DNA from: Saccoglossus kowalevskii
Taxonomy: Eukaryota > Hemichordata > Enteropneusta > Harrimaniidae
DNA length: 12,767 bases
Assembly (NCBI RefSeq): GCF_000003605.2
Contig: NW_003150755.1
Location: 981,141 to 993,907, forward strand
Direction: 5' to 3'
Part shown: piece by piece, positions 1 to 8,614 of the stretch
Numbering within the stretch: position 1 is the stretch's first letter
Layout: each line of letters begins with the position of its first letter
Made by a program: the position numbers and the translations under genes
Notes under the pieces: model-generated
Databases searched by the model: none
The model's input: only the letters and a program-made list of their open reading frames with translations
What the model was told of the DNA's origin: nothing

Positions 1-29
1 GGCAGTCTCTAATAACCTAACAGTATTCA

Positions 30-246
30 ATTAAGTGTGAACATCGCACAATGAGGGGAAGAATCGAAAAAATTCAGGTTATTTACAATTTCAACTGCTT
101 GACTAGGTTCTTTATTATCACTATTGGTTGCGCCAATACGGTGGTCTCTAATTGGCCCTTTTTCCTCTACATGTTTATAACTGACAACTCATGGCGCTCT
201 ACAAAGGTATTAACTACAAGTGGTTGTAACTATTCAAAATATCAAA
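30..246 (-). pseudogene. Possible piggyBac-like transposase relic
   Basis: On the minus strand, 246-217 reads FDILNSYNHL, which resembles the conserved DNFFTS..LL segment of piggyBac (DDE_Tnp_1_7) transposases. Downstream, at about 150-124, another frame reads GPIRDHRIG, which resembles the following GT(I/V)R.NR.G segment. The order is right and the spacing a little long. The frame holding the second motif stays open from 188 to 30 (53 codons), while the stretch between the motifs carries stops and a frame change. No catalytic aspartate can be confirmed, since the acidic residues lie in a degenerate segment. If real, this is a short, dead fragment. The 78-codon open frame on the opposite strand (51-287) would then be its shadow. 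A chance resemblance is quite possible. Confidence 0.22.
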
Positions 247-287
247 CCAACAAGACCATTTTTGTTGGATTCAGACAAATACTATAA

Positions 288-1145
288 GTTAGATTTAAAT
301 GATATGCTCTAAAACTCATTTACAAAAGACTATTTCGCTATACAGCATACATTGCCTATCAGACCACTGATCATAACTGTTCGTAATAGTTATAACACGC
401 TAACGCTCGTAATTGTTGATGATTACTCGCTCAACATTTGTTACATATTTACATGACAACCTGATGGTTTATTATATCAAAAGGATTATTCAGATAACCA
501 TGGTCTGAGGATGTTTTCTTGACCTGACATGTACCACTGATATTAGCAAGTAACATCGTGATTCAATGAACCAAATCACAATACAAATAACATTGGCGAA
601 TCTGAGTTCCATTTATTCAAATATTTTATTTGTTTTATTATTATATATAAAACATTGCTGTGTTGGTGACACGCTTTCTGCTTCCAACAAAGTTTCGTCT
701 TCACGTCGTTCTGAAAAATAAAAATAAATTCCCATTATGACAAACTTATATGTAAATTATTTATATATTGACTGTCAATGCTATTGTTTATAAATAAAAA
801 TGAATATGATTATAGTCACTACCTAATAATTTCAAAGTAGGAAATATACAGATTTTGAATTTGAATTTATCAGAAAACACTAATGACACCCCACGGCATG
901 TGTAACGTGTATATTTTCATTGAATTTGGAGTGATGTATAGTAATAAACATCACTGTATACATTATAAGCTAATGGCGAAATAACCATTATATGGTCTTA
1001 AATATCCAGTATTTCTTTAACCGTAGTAACTGGTTCTTACTACCGATGTATCCAATTTGAGTTTGTGCGTGTTAGTAATCATTCCAATTAAAACGATTCG
1101 ATAGACTGTCGCAGTAGTTCAGCAAGTCAATGCTAAAAGTGTCAG
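288..1145. other. Gene-free A+T-rich stretch
   Basis: I see no coding exon, RNA gene or clear repeat here. It lies downstream of the lectin gene's polyadenylation signal and contains short A/T runs (for example around 612-655 and 716-728) and a repeated TTGAATTTGAATTT near 855-868. Confidence 0.5.
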
Positions 1146-1151
1146 TTTATT
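1146..1151 (-). promoter_or_regulatory. Polyadenylation signal AATAAA of the C-type lectin gene
   Basis: A canonical AATAAA is read on the minus strand 77 bases beyond the end of the stop codon. It is the first such hexamer after the stop and predicts cleavage around 1115-1135 and a short 3' UTR of about 100 bases. Confidence 0.6.
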
Positions 1152-1227
1152 CCAATGCAGATAACAACAATTAGAGTGCCAGTCAATTAGTTCACCAGAT
1201 ATTGAAAGGATTAACATACCATCTAGT

Positions 1228-2479
1228 TTATCCTTTAACTTTACAAACGTATGAATAATAATCCGTGCAGCGATCATTCCTCCATCGACTATCTGTTAAT
1301 TGAAAAGAGTGATTCTTAAAAAGATTATTTATTAATCATGAAATAAATAAACACATATCTCCGCAATGAACAAATATTGATTGAAGAGTTACACTTTCAT
1401 CGCAGAGAAATTTCGATAAATCCCAATAAAAATGTTTGTTTTACGGAGCCATAGGAACTCATAGATTAACTAATTAATTGACTGGATCATAATCGTCAAC
1501 TCTATCCATATATCGACTGACCATAAAAGGAATGATATATTAAAAATGTTAATGGACATACTGTTATTCATGTTCATAATAGACTAAATAAAGGCTTGCT
1601 GGAAACCTATCATGTACTCAACCCTATACATTTATCGCAGTTGAGGGGAATGTTACCTACTACAGCAAAGTGGGTTAAATGTGTTACTTACTATCGTCGA
1701 AATTACCGTATACACAATCATAACCGCTAGTTGAAGTAGGATAGCTACAATGCCAATTATCCCAATCATAAGCACTGCGATCCGTCCACTCGAAAACACC
1801 CTCCTAATTAAATTAGTATATAAATAGACCATGCTTTGATCAGTGCTATAGTATATGCTTACATATACGGTGAAAATATAAGAAGTGATAGTCAATGCAG
1901 TGACGTACGTGTACAAGATGGTCCATCGACACCTATATTATTTTAATTATTAGTATCCACACGGGAGCTTTATTAATAACTATGCTTTAAGCGTATTAGT
2001 AAATCAATAATATTCATACCTCATTTATGTCATTTAATCCAATCCAGTAATCTTCAATATTACTGCCAATTAATCCATTTATAAAGGTTAACTCAGCCAA
2101 TGAATGAATTGACACTAATGACGCCCCTGCACTGGTCCAACAGTAATCTTCAGCAGCAGTGAAATCAGTAGCAGTAGCAATGTATCTATAGCAATACCCA
2201 TTGACATCCCAATATGTATAAAATTGGGGACAGGCTCCTAGAAAAAAACATGTTTTATAACAAGCACTTAATAGAAAACATGCAATGAGAGATGTATCCA
2301 TAAGTTAATATAAATAATACTTTTGAGTGAATCTGCTGTAATAAGAGAGCATCGCATGACAATAACGTAAATTGCTATTCATCGAATAATTGTGCTTTGC
2401 TACTAATGATATAGAACATACCTTGAACCATGACAAGGTTCATACTTATCACACACGCAATTATGAGGAGGTCCCTCAT
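1228..2479 (-). CDS. Secreted single-domain C-type lectin-like protein, four coding exons, complete
   Basis: Coding exons on the minus strand are 2479-2422, 2237-2020, 1803-1692 and 1292-1228 (58, 218, 112 and 65 bases), giving 150 residues and TAA. All introns are GT-AG: GTATGT/TTTTCTAG (184 bases), GTATGA/TTAATTAG (216) and GTAAGT/TTAACAG (399), in phases 1, 0 and 1. Residues 1-19 are a hydrophobic signal peptide (MRDLLIIAC...) with cleavage probably near 19-21. The rest is one long-form C-type lectin domain: C22 and C35 form the N-terminal hairpin pair, C52-C146 and C122-C138 the two core pairs, WIGL is at 84-87, EGVFEW at 93-98 and YVCK at 144-147. C111 is an extra, unpaired cysteine. Such proteins are secreted and bind glycans or proteins, often in immunity, venom or shell matrix; the role here is unknown. 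Calcium site 2 looks lost: the EPN slot is Y113-P114-T115, Y120 replaces the usual Glu, and W133-R-N-D displaces WND. The ATG at 2479 was chosen because it begins the signal peptide and has A at -3. The in-frame ATG at 2569 would put a charged leader in front of it. Confidence 0.9.
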
Positions 2480-2510
2480 TTTCGTACAATGAATTCTGTG
2501 TGAAAAAAAT
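2480..2510 (-). promoter_or_regulatory. Possible 5' UTR splice acceptor just before the lectin start codon
   Basis: On the minus strand a run of seven T is followed by CACACAG, with AG at 2497-2496 and the start ATG 16 bases further on. This is a good acceptor with a pyrimidine tract and suggests that the first coding exon begins at about 2495 and is spliced from an upstream non-coding exon. A candidate donor, CGAG|GTATGC, lies at 2930/2929 on the same strand, which would make an intron of 434 bases. If there is no such intron, TATTTAAA at 2665-2658 is the nearest TATA-like sequence. Both are inferences. Confidence 0.3.
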
Positions 2511-2989
2511 AGAATTTCGCGTAAATGAAAATAACATTTAGAATATTCTTCTCGTTTCCTACGTATCACTAGGAGCCGACGACAGGAGATGATGATTTAC
2601 GTTTTTGATTTGAAATAGTCTTTAACCAAAAGTATTGTTATTTTTCTTGTCAACACGTTTAAATACAAAAACTACTATTATTTCTAGATCTGGAATACGG
2701 TGCAAATAGTTCCGTCTTCGTATAACTGATGACATAGATATGAGATTCAATGACGTATAACGATCAAGATATAAAAGTCGTGTTTACTATTCAATGGGGA
2801 ATAACTTTCCTTATGTGTGTAACAATACATTATATTATAAAATACGTAAAAATAAAATTACTATGCACGCAGTGAAAGACTAAACAACATTTGCATATAT
2901 TATATAACAATATTACAAATAATGCATACCTCGTCTGAATCTTTGTAACGCAGCTGTATTGCAATGGTTAGAATAGTTATCGCTCGAAT

Positions 2990-3930
2990 AATCTTCTCTT
3001 ATTTATGCCAAGTTATCACACGCCATATGTGCATGCTACATGAGTTATCAATATTATCGATATATATCAAAGTCATTAGTGTCATATGTTTAGGTGAAAT
3101 ATCGAACACACGTACAGACAATAAATAATCTGAAGTAATTCGATATAAGCATAAACTATATCAAGTGTTTAAATTACGTTATGCTATTCAAAATAATACT
3201 CCCCGACTACTCCATTATGTATGACTCGAACAGTAACACATGTCATGAATGCACGTATGACAAAAATTTATAAATTCGCTTTATATTTAGATAGGAGAAC
3301 CCTAATAAGTACACACATATAACAAAGCACATGATATCTCAGGTTTTCACAATAAAATAAAAATACAAGTGTTTGATCACCACTTCGTCTAACACACACG
3401 GTGTTTAGGACATTCACTAATGAATAATGCACATATTATCAGTGGTTGGGTAACAAAACAGCTGTTTCGAATGATATGACTATCAAAACTATATTATCGC
3501 TGTTGTGGTGTGTATTTTGTCTCGTTTTGTTTGTGTTATGCTTGTGTTATTTACAAATAAACAGAATTACGTGCCAATAAATTAATCTGTCGCGATATGG
3601 TTGAACTTTGGAAAGCTGTACATGTCAATACTCCCCATCGCTGTCAACGACCGGGATGTTTAATATAGACCAAGTAAACGCAGATCTAATTCTATTTCTC
3701 GTTCTAAAAGCTAACTTCGGTGAACATATCAATTTCGGACAAACCAACTAAATTGAAGTGGATGTAGTTGATTAGAAATTTATTCTAGAATAATCACGTG
3801 GCGATTTAGTTGCTCTGTCATTAAGTGTGTTCATAATAATGCAACTTACAAACCATTATTTTAAAAATAATTTTGTTCATATACAAATTCTTGAAGCTAG
3901 GTAGTTCAGTCAAGCCTCGTTAATGCCATA
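2990..3930 (+). repeat. Decayed left copy of a recombinase-bearing mobile element
   Basis: This stretch aligns co-linearly with about 4387-5600. Exact shared anchors, left copy then right copy, are: TTATCAATAT at 3045 and 4461, TCATTAGT at 3073 and 4483, GTAATTCGAT at 3135 and 4541, ATTATG..TGTAT at about 3214 and 4623, GTATGAC at 3255 and 4666, ACAAAGCAC at 3322 and 4792, TCGGACAA at 3735 and 5474, and the CA.AATAAT.CAAC block at 3832 and 5518. Distances between neighbouring anchors mostly agree within a few tens of bases, with larger gaps towards the right. Between anchors the match is diverged, perhaps 60-70 percent by eye. Element ends are not defined and no terminal inverted repeats were seen, as expected for a Crypton-type element. 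Confidence 0.6.
3165..3480 (+). pseudogene. Badly decayed tyrosine recombinase relic in the left element copy
   Basis: No protein can be read here, but the DNA follows the recombinase region of the right copy. GTATGAC at 3255-3261 matches the segment encoding S-M-T-K in the right copy. ACAAAGCAC at 3322-3330 matches the segment encoding T-K-H of the catalytic H-x-x-R box. AAGTG at about 3368, followed by TCAC, may correspond to the V-S-G-H segment. Every frame is closed by stops, and there is a net loss of several tens of bases relative to the right copy. The call rests on alignment only. Confidence 0.4.
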
Positions 3931-4386
3931 ACCGCCATAACGGGGTGGGTGATAGTGTATGATAATCAAATACAGTAGCATAAGGAAGGTCAAGCATTTG
4001 TTTTCTATTACGATCTACATGGTCACTCGTTAGAAATGAAACAATTTATTGCATACATTAACACGTATCATAACAGTGTGCACTGAGTCCAGCGACGCAG
4101 TTTGACCTCAACTATTCTGAAATGGGAATAAACCAGTAAATGTTGTCTGGTACGTCACAGTCAAGCATTTAAACAATCTAGTAACAATGAGTGAACAACT
4201 GAGAGTGAATAGCAATAGAATGTAGCTGGTACAACAATAACCATGCCGTTCAGGAAGTAGAGGGGATAAACAAGCATGTTGGTGAAACTGACGATTTAGT
4301 TTAAATTTGATATACTAGTGAGACACGGAATTGTGAAAAAATATTAAACATGTGGTTTTCTCATCTTCATGTAAGTCAAAATGTAA
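3931..4386. other. Stretch between the two element copies
   Basis: No gene is visible. It contains CGTTA/TAACG inverted arms at 3918-3942 and two direct copies of GTCAAGCATTT (3989 and 4160), one of which extends to a 14-base match with the opposite strand at 5210-5223. Some of this is probably further repeat sequence. Confidence 0.4.
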
Positions 4387-4580
4387 TTTTCTCTATTTAA
4401 AAACAAATGGGAGCATGTCTTAATATTGTATATTTATACATGCTTCATGCTCCATCGGTGTTATCAATATATGTTATCCAACTCATTAGTCTTATTTGTT
4501 CAAGTAAAATGTCAGACACACCTAGAGCCAATATCCTAGAGTAATTCGATTTGAACAAAAACACCCTCAACTATTGTTAA

Positions 4581-4917
4581 ATATCAAAACGTAACGGACT
4601 ACAAAATAAGATATTTATGGGTATTATGATGTATTTGTGCAACCGTGGTCGAGAGAATATCCGCAGTATGACCAAGTCGCATTTCAGCAATCAAATTGAT
4701 AGCACGGGGCTGAAGTACGCCGGTGGGAAAAAATACCCTTGCACAGAAAATGAAGCAAATATCGCTAACAGCAAAATGTTCATGTATATTTACAAAGCAC
4801 TATTTGCGGGCTACAGCCGTTACGAACCTAGATCGCAATGAATTCAAGGCGCGCTACATAATGGGAGTAAGTGGTCACAAATCTGAATCCAGCATAGGAA
4901 GTTATAGCAGAGTATAG
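4581..4917 (+). pseudogene. Broken tyrosine recombinase of the Crypton/DUF3504 type
   Basis: Enzymes of this family cut and rejoin DNA through a tyrosine to move Crypton-like transposons; host proteins such as ZMYM2 and KCTD1 carry domesticated versions (DUF3504). Two blocks remain. The first (4581 to about 4722) reads NGLQNKIF, MYLCNRGRENI and MTKSHF, and holds the first catalytic-arginine region. The second (about 4723-4917), in another frame, reads GKNTLAQKM, then KHYLRATAVTNL with the H-x-x-R box, then GVSGHKSESSIGSYSR with the second histidine and the tyrosine nucleophile, ending in TAG at 4915. The middle segment expected between them, including the beta-hairpin lysine, is missing, and the join shifts the frame. 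The N-terminal part is also absent, with TAA at 4578. The copy is therefore dead although both ends of the active site are readable. The motif match to the family is strong; the exact family name is inferred. Confidence 0.8.
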
Positions 4918-4956
4918 CAAAATGCTTTGTTGAAGGTTTTCCAAAATAAAGGGATT

Positions 4957-5286
4957 CTATGACTTCATTTGAATGCGCCTTTCAATGTCTACACGAATAC
5001 GACTCGCGTGATATGTATTATCACTTAGTTTATTAGCACAGGTGGGACAATTTACATCAAATGTAATTACGTTAAGGTCGATGACGCACTTCAAAAATAT
5101 GAAATCTAGAATTCCAATTATACATGGATTAATACTATTGGTGGCAAATTCAAAATGCAATGTACGAACGATCGGAATGCAGCTATGGTGGGACAAGATT
5201 TCAACACATAACAAATGCTTGACAAATGTACTGTAGTGTGAAATAAAACAAATGAACAATATATCATTTAATAAAATGGATGTCAA
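4957..5286 (-). other. Unrecognised 109-codon open frame inside the element tail
   Basis: This is the longest open frame in the window by one codon. Its C-terminal part is hydrophilic (CPTCANKLSD, then VDIERRIQMKS) and faintly recalls the D-I-x-x-R-I segment seen near the end of some LINE reverse transcriptases. The N-terminal half looks like random A+T-rich translation. It lies antisense within the right element copy, and the left copy shows no matching open frame. It is probably chance or a relic. The first ATG is not supported by anything else. Confidence 0.15.
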
Positions 5287-6019
5287 TAATATAAAAAATA
5301 CAGATATTTTCAGATAAATTATATCATTGACTTTATGTCGTCATGATATTATGTGTTGTATATGTTGTAATTTATTGATATGCTTTTTAAGCAAAACGTC
5401 ATCAGCTCTAGGAAGCAGTACTTACCAGGTGTATAAGTGGCAGTAAATTACAACTGGTAATGGGTTTACTTTGTCGGACAATCAACCAGGACGATAAAGG
5501 TTGCAATAAAAGTTGTTCACAATAATACAACGTGTACCAAAACCCATAATTATTTAAAAATGAAAGCTACAGACAGGTCTCCATGACTACATACAAAAAA
5601 GGCCAGCCAACCCAGGGTAATATGTAACTATTCACATCCATGACGTGATGTCTGACATTAATTGTCAATCAGATATAGAATAATACATATTTTAGTGTCC
5701 AATTCAGACACGGCTTCTTCCTTATAATTGTTATGGATATAATTCAAGATGTTCGAACATTGAGAAGTTGGTGTTGAAACTTTCCGAAAACGGGGGAAGC
5801 GTTCATACCACTAATGGTCACATGCACTAATATTTTAATTGTTCATTTATTACTTTATCACATATTCATCTTATTTTACAGGGTCTGGTGGTTACAATGC
5901 ATCACATATTATTTTACTTTGAGTGTATCCTTTCTGCATTGGTTCATTGCCCGATCCTTGATAGGTTGTTCAAGACACGAAAAAACGTGTGTATACATTA
6001 GTAACGGCACGCGTTATTC

Positions 6020-6048
6020 TATGCCGTACTATGCCGTACGTATGCGTA
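6020..6048 (+). repeat. Decamer tandem repeat
   Basis: TATGCCGTAC occurs twice head to tail at 6020-6039, followed by G and a shortened, altered third unit TATGCGTA. Confidence 0.7.
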
Positions 6049-6564
6049 TTTTGATATGATAATTCAAATCACACCCCTCGTACATGGACTGCTTGTCAAA
6101 ATTTAGTTTTATGCGTACCCAACATAAACATTGTCCTTTAATGCACCCGATCAACAAAGCACTATACAAACGACAAGAGATATTTAACACAACAGAGCCA
6201 CGGGTTTGAAAAGAATGAAAAAAATTTAATGTTTTCATTATCTACAATTAATCCCACAATATGGCCAGTGTACTAATACAATGCTTGCATATGTAAGCAG
6301 TTGGATGTTTCATTATGTTAACTGTTCGTTTGATTATGCCTAGCCTGATTGAATGATTGATTTATGCACTATTTTCCAGAATATAGTGACTGTAATAAAT
6401 TTGCATGTCCACATCTATAAATTGGTATTAAATCCAAAACAGAGTTTATAGACAATATTTCACAAACGAGACACAAGTGTGTTCGCGTCACCGAACGTCA
6501 CCCGGTGTTAGCTGGGTTATTTGTAAAGTCAAACCTTTCACTTTCGGCAAAAATACCCCCTGCC

Positions 6565-6608
6565 GACGTTTTACGCTGATGTTTATATACAGAGCAACGT
6601 AAAATGTC
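6565..6608. repeat. Inverted repeat, 11-base arms
   Basis: GACGTTTTACG at 6565-6575 pairs with CGTAAAATGTC at 6598-6608 over a 22-base loop, with one G-T pair. It lies in the least A+T-rich part of the neighbourhood. It may be a stem-loop or the ends of a tiny decayed element; no target-site duplication is visible. Confidence 0.5.
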
Positions 6609-7734
6609 TGCCCGTTCTATTTTTTACACTTTCATCAGTGCACGTTAAGAGATCTTTTATGACCGCGAACGTGTATTTATATGCCAAGTTAGAAATGTAC
6701 GAGCAAGGATTGTAACCTCACATATATCGTTAGTGCTGGCGGTAATCTGTGAATTATAAAATCTAGTATGTACCATCTGAAATGCCAATAAAATTAGTTT
6801 TCTTTTGCAGATCCTATATTGCGATTAACTGCGATATCGGAATTTAAGACAAAGCACAATACTGCCCCACCCGAAGGCAAACCTTGAATGTATGGCATTA
6901 ATTATATCGAGTATATTTGACCAACGGTTAAACAATACCTAATTCTAAGGCCGATACAAGGTTTTGCTTCTCACTTCAGGGAAAATTGACGAATAAGTTG
7001 GGGGCATGGTTTAAATATTTCTTTTGTTTTAAGTTTATTTAATACAAACTGAACAAGATACAAATTCGAAGTTTAAAATTCGTATTAATTTCGAAAAGAT
7101 TAAATGTTGATTTGCAGAAACAAAACTGACGCCTGAACTGAGGAGAATCAAAACTGTTTTTTGTTACTGAAGAAATGCAAAGTGTAGGTATATACGGGAT
7201 GTGAACAAAATCAATCAAGTTCGTGAAGTCAGTGTTTAATATTTCATTCCTTTTCTGACAGCAAACAGAAAGACGTGTCCAACATCACTCAAGTAACACG
7301 TACGCCATAAAATTACAGTACTATTGTATTTACAGGTTGAATAATTATAGAATATGCGTTACGTTCGAAAAGTGTAGTAGCACCCTCTATGCCGATTATT
7401 TCAACTTGATTATTGTGCACTAGCGCCCTCCAGTGTCGAATGTTTCTGTCGCAATATAACACAGCCTTGTGAAGAAACATGAAAACCATTGAACAGTCAA
7501 TAATGAACGTCAATCATATTTAAGAAAGTGACATAAGGACACTAGACTGAGCCCAAATTTAGGACCACCTTAAAAAACTGTATTTTGTACGGCTTTCAAG
7601 CACCTGCGCTGGTCAAAACAGCATAAATAGGTAATTCTAACCACTTTTGCGCCACAAAACAGAACAAATTTATAAATAATAGCATAAATAATGTATACAC
7701 ATTAAAACATGTCGGCAACCATAAAACCTACTTG

Positions 7735-7775
7735 GGATGGCCAAGCACTTTAAATCTGGATTCAAACCCAGCCAA
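7735..7775 (+). repeat. Possible tRNA-derived SINE head relic
   Basis: TGGCCAAG at about 7738 resembles the RNA polymerase III box A, and GGATTCAAACCC at about 7758 resembles box B. They are only about 12 bases apart, much closer than in a tRNA, so a central deletion would be needed. No tRNA fold, tail or flanking duplication is seen. Confidence 0.2.
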
Positions 7776-8459
7776 TCGTCCAATCAACTGCTTATAATTC
7801 CTCTGACGATCAATCTCAGTAGCTGGGCATCAGCCTAGATTGCAATGAATGCTAATTACGTAGGACATTTACATCAACCCTGCAACATACTGAATGATTT
7901 ACTGTAACTTAGCAATAGATTATGAATAAAATTGGTGTCGAATATTACCACGCATACTCAATTAATATATTTTCGGATGTTCATTGACCACATTAATGAT
8001 TCAAGCTATACGTGATGCAATGAACAATATGTAAAACATTTGTATGGAAGTTTACTAGAAAGAAAAAAAATTATATGAATTAGACGTCAAGGTCTGATTC
8101 AATTGACGTGATTAGGACATTTACATTGCCATTTTGTTGATGACTTGAGAACTAAAGTCAATGTCAATGTATTTTATTCATGACCGCAACTAACAATCTG
8201 TTTTCAATTCGTCACTCAAATGATAATCTGATATGCTGTGCTGTTTAGCGTATGTTTTCCGTCTATATCATGTGCCTGATGCATTTTTGTATTTTGAAAA
8301 GATGTATTCATCTTCCAATGAACCTAAATGAACTTCCAAAATTGTCCATTTTACACCAATCTTCATATTTAGTGGAGAATATCGTGTCTTATTCTTAAAA
8401 TTTAAAACATGAAAACGAACGATATTGTGTTATCGGCGTCATACAAATACAAACAACAG

Positions 8460-8614
8460 CATTGTGTTACGTCAATAGCGTTTATATACGCTACAGTATC
8501 AACACACGTGTTTGGTTCATACATTTCAAGAGCTACGACTCTATTGAAATTCAGGAAAGATACTATTGGATTATTGATTGTGTATCGTTATACATTGATA
8601 AACCCAATTCACAA
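8460..8614 (+). CDS. Candidate internal exon with CUB-like pattern
   Basis: A 51-codon open stretch is bounded by an acceptor-like ACAACAG ending at 8459 and a good donor, CAA|GTAAGA, at 8615. It would start in phase 1, as CUB exons often do, and end in phase 0. It reads LCYVNSVYIRY, then RVWFIHFKSYD and IIDCVSLYIDK. The pattern V-x-x-x-F-x-x-Y-D ... D-x-V-x-x-Y recalls the middle of a CUB domain, an extracellular protein-binding fold. The usual cysteine before the aspartate is missing, a cysteine follows it instead, and the acceptor has a weak pyrimidine tract. No partner exon was found on either side. This may well be chance. Confidence 0.22.

Larger units (their letters stand above)
4387..5600 (+). 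repeat. Right copy of the mobile element, containing the recombinase relic
   Basis: This is the better preserved of the two co-linear copies. Its left part (4461-4550) matches 3045-3144, its middle holds the tyrosine recombinase relic, and its right part (5474-5590) matches 3735-3900 and also 9398-9560. Inside it, 4410-4417 and 4446-4453 form perfect 8-base inverted arms (GGAGCATG/CATGCTCC) around an A+T-rich loop. The limits are approximate and mark where similarity between copies fades. Confidence 0.6.
5601..8459. other. Long stretch with no recognisable gene
   Basis: Open frames at 5814-6059 (+), 6029-6238 (-) and 7313-7513 (-) have no recognisable motifs and are of chance size for this base composition. 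The visible structure is a decamer tandem repeat at 6020-6039, a hairpin at 6565-6608, a tRNA-like box pair at 7735-7765, and a less A+T-rich patch around 6480-6620. Confidence 0.5.

Noticed and set aside
1653-1916. 87-codon open frame on the minus strand resembling a membrane protein
   Set aside because: It is a shadow. Exon 3 of the lectin lies in a different frame of the same strand, and its reading joins exons 2 and 4 with correct phases and conserved domain residues.
2238-2301. Start codon at 2301 and the hydrophobic stretch before the lectin domain as a signal peptide
   Set aside because: This part is the end of intron 1, with a T-rich tract and CTAG acceptor just before the domain. 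A proper signal peptide exon exists at 2479-2422 with the matching phase.
2480-2569. N-terminal extension of the lectin from the ATG at 2569
   Set aside because: It would place about 30 charged residues before the signal peptide, and a splice acceptor lies inside it.
5410-5560. Minus-strand open stretch ending at a strong donor CCTG|GTAAGTA near 5425
   Set aside because: About 50 codons with no domain pattern, and it lies across the tail of the repeat element, so the donor match is probably chance.
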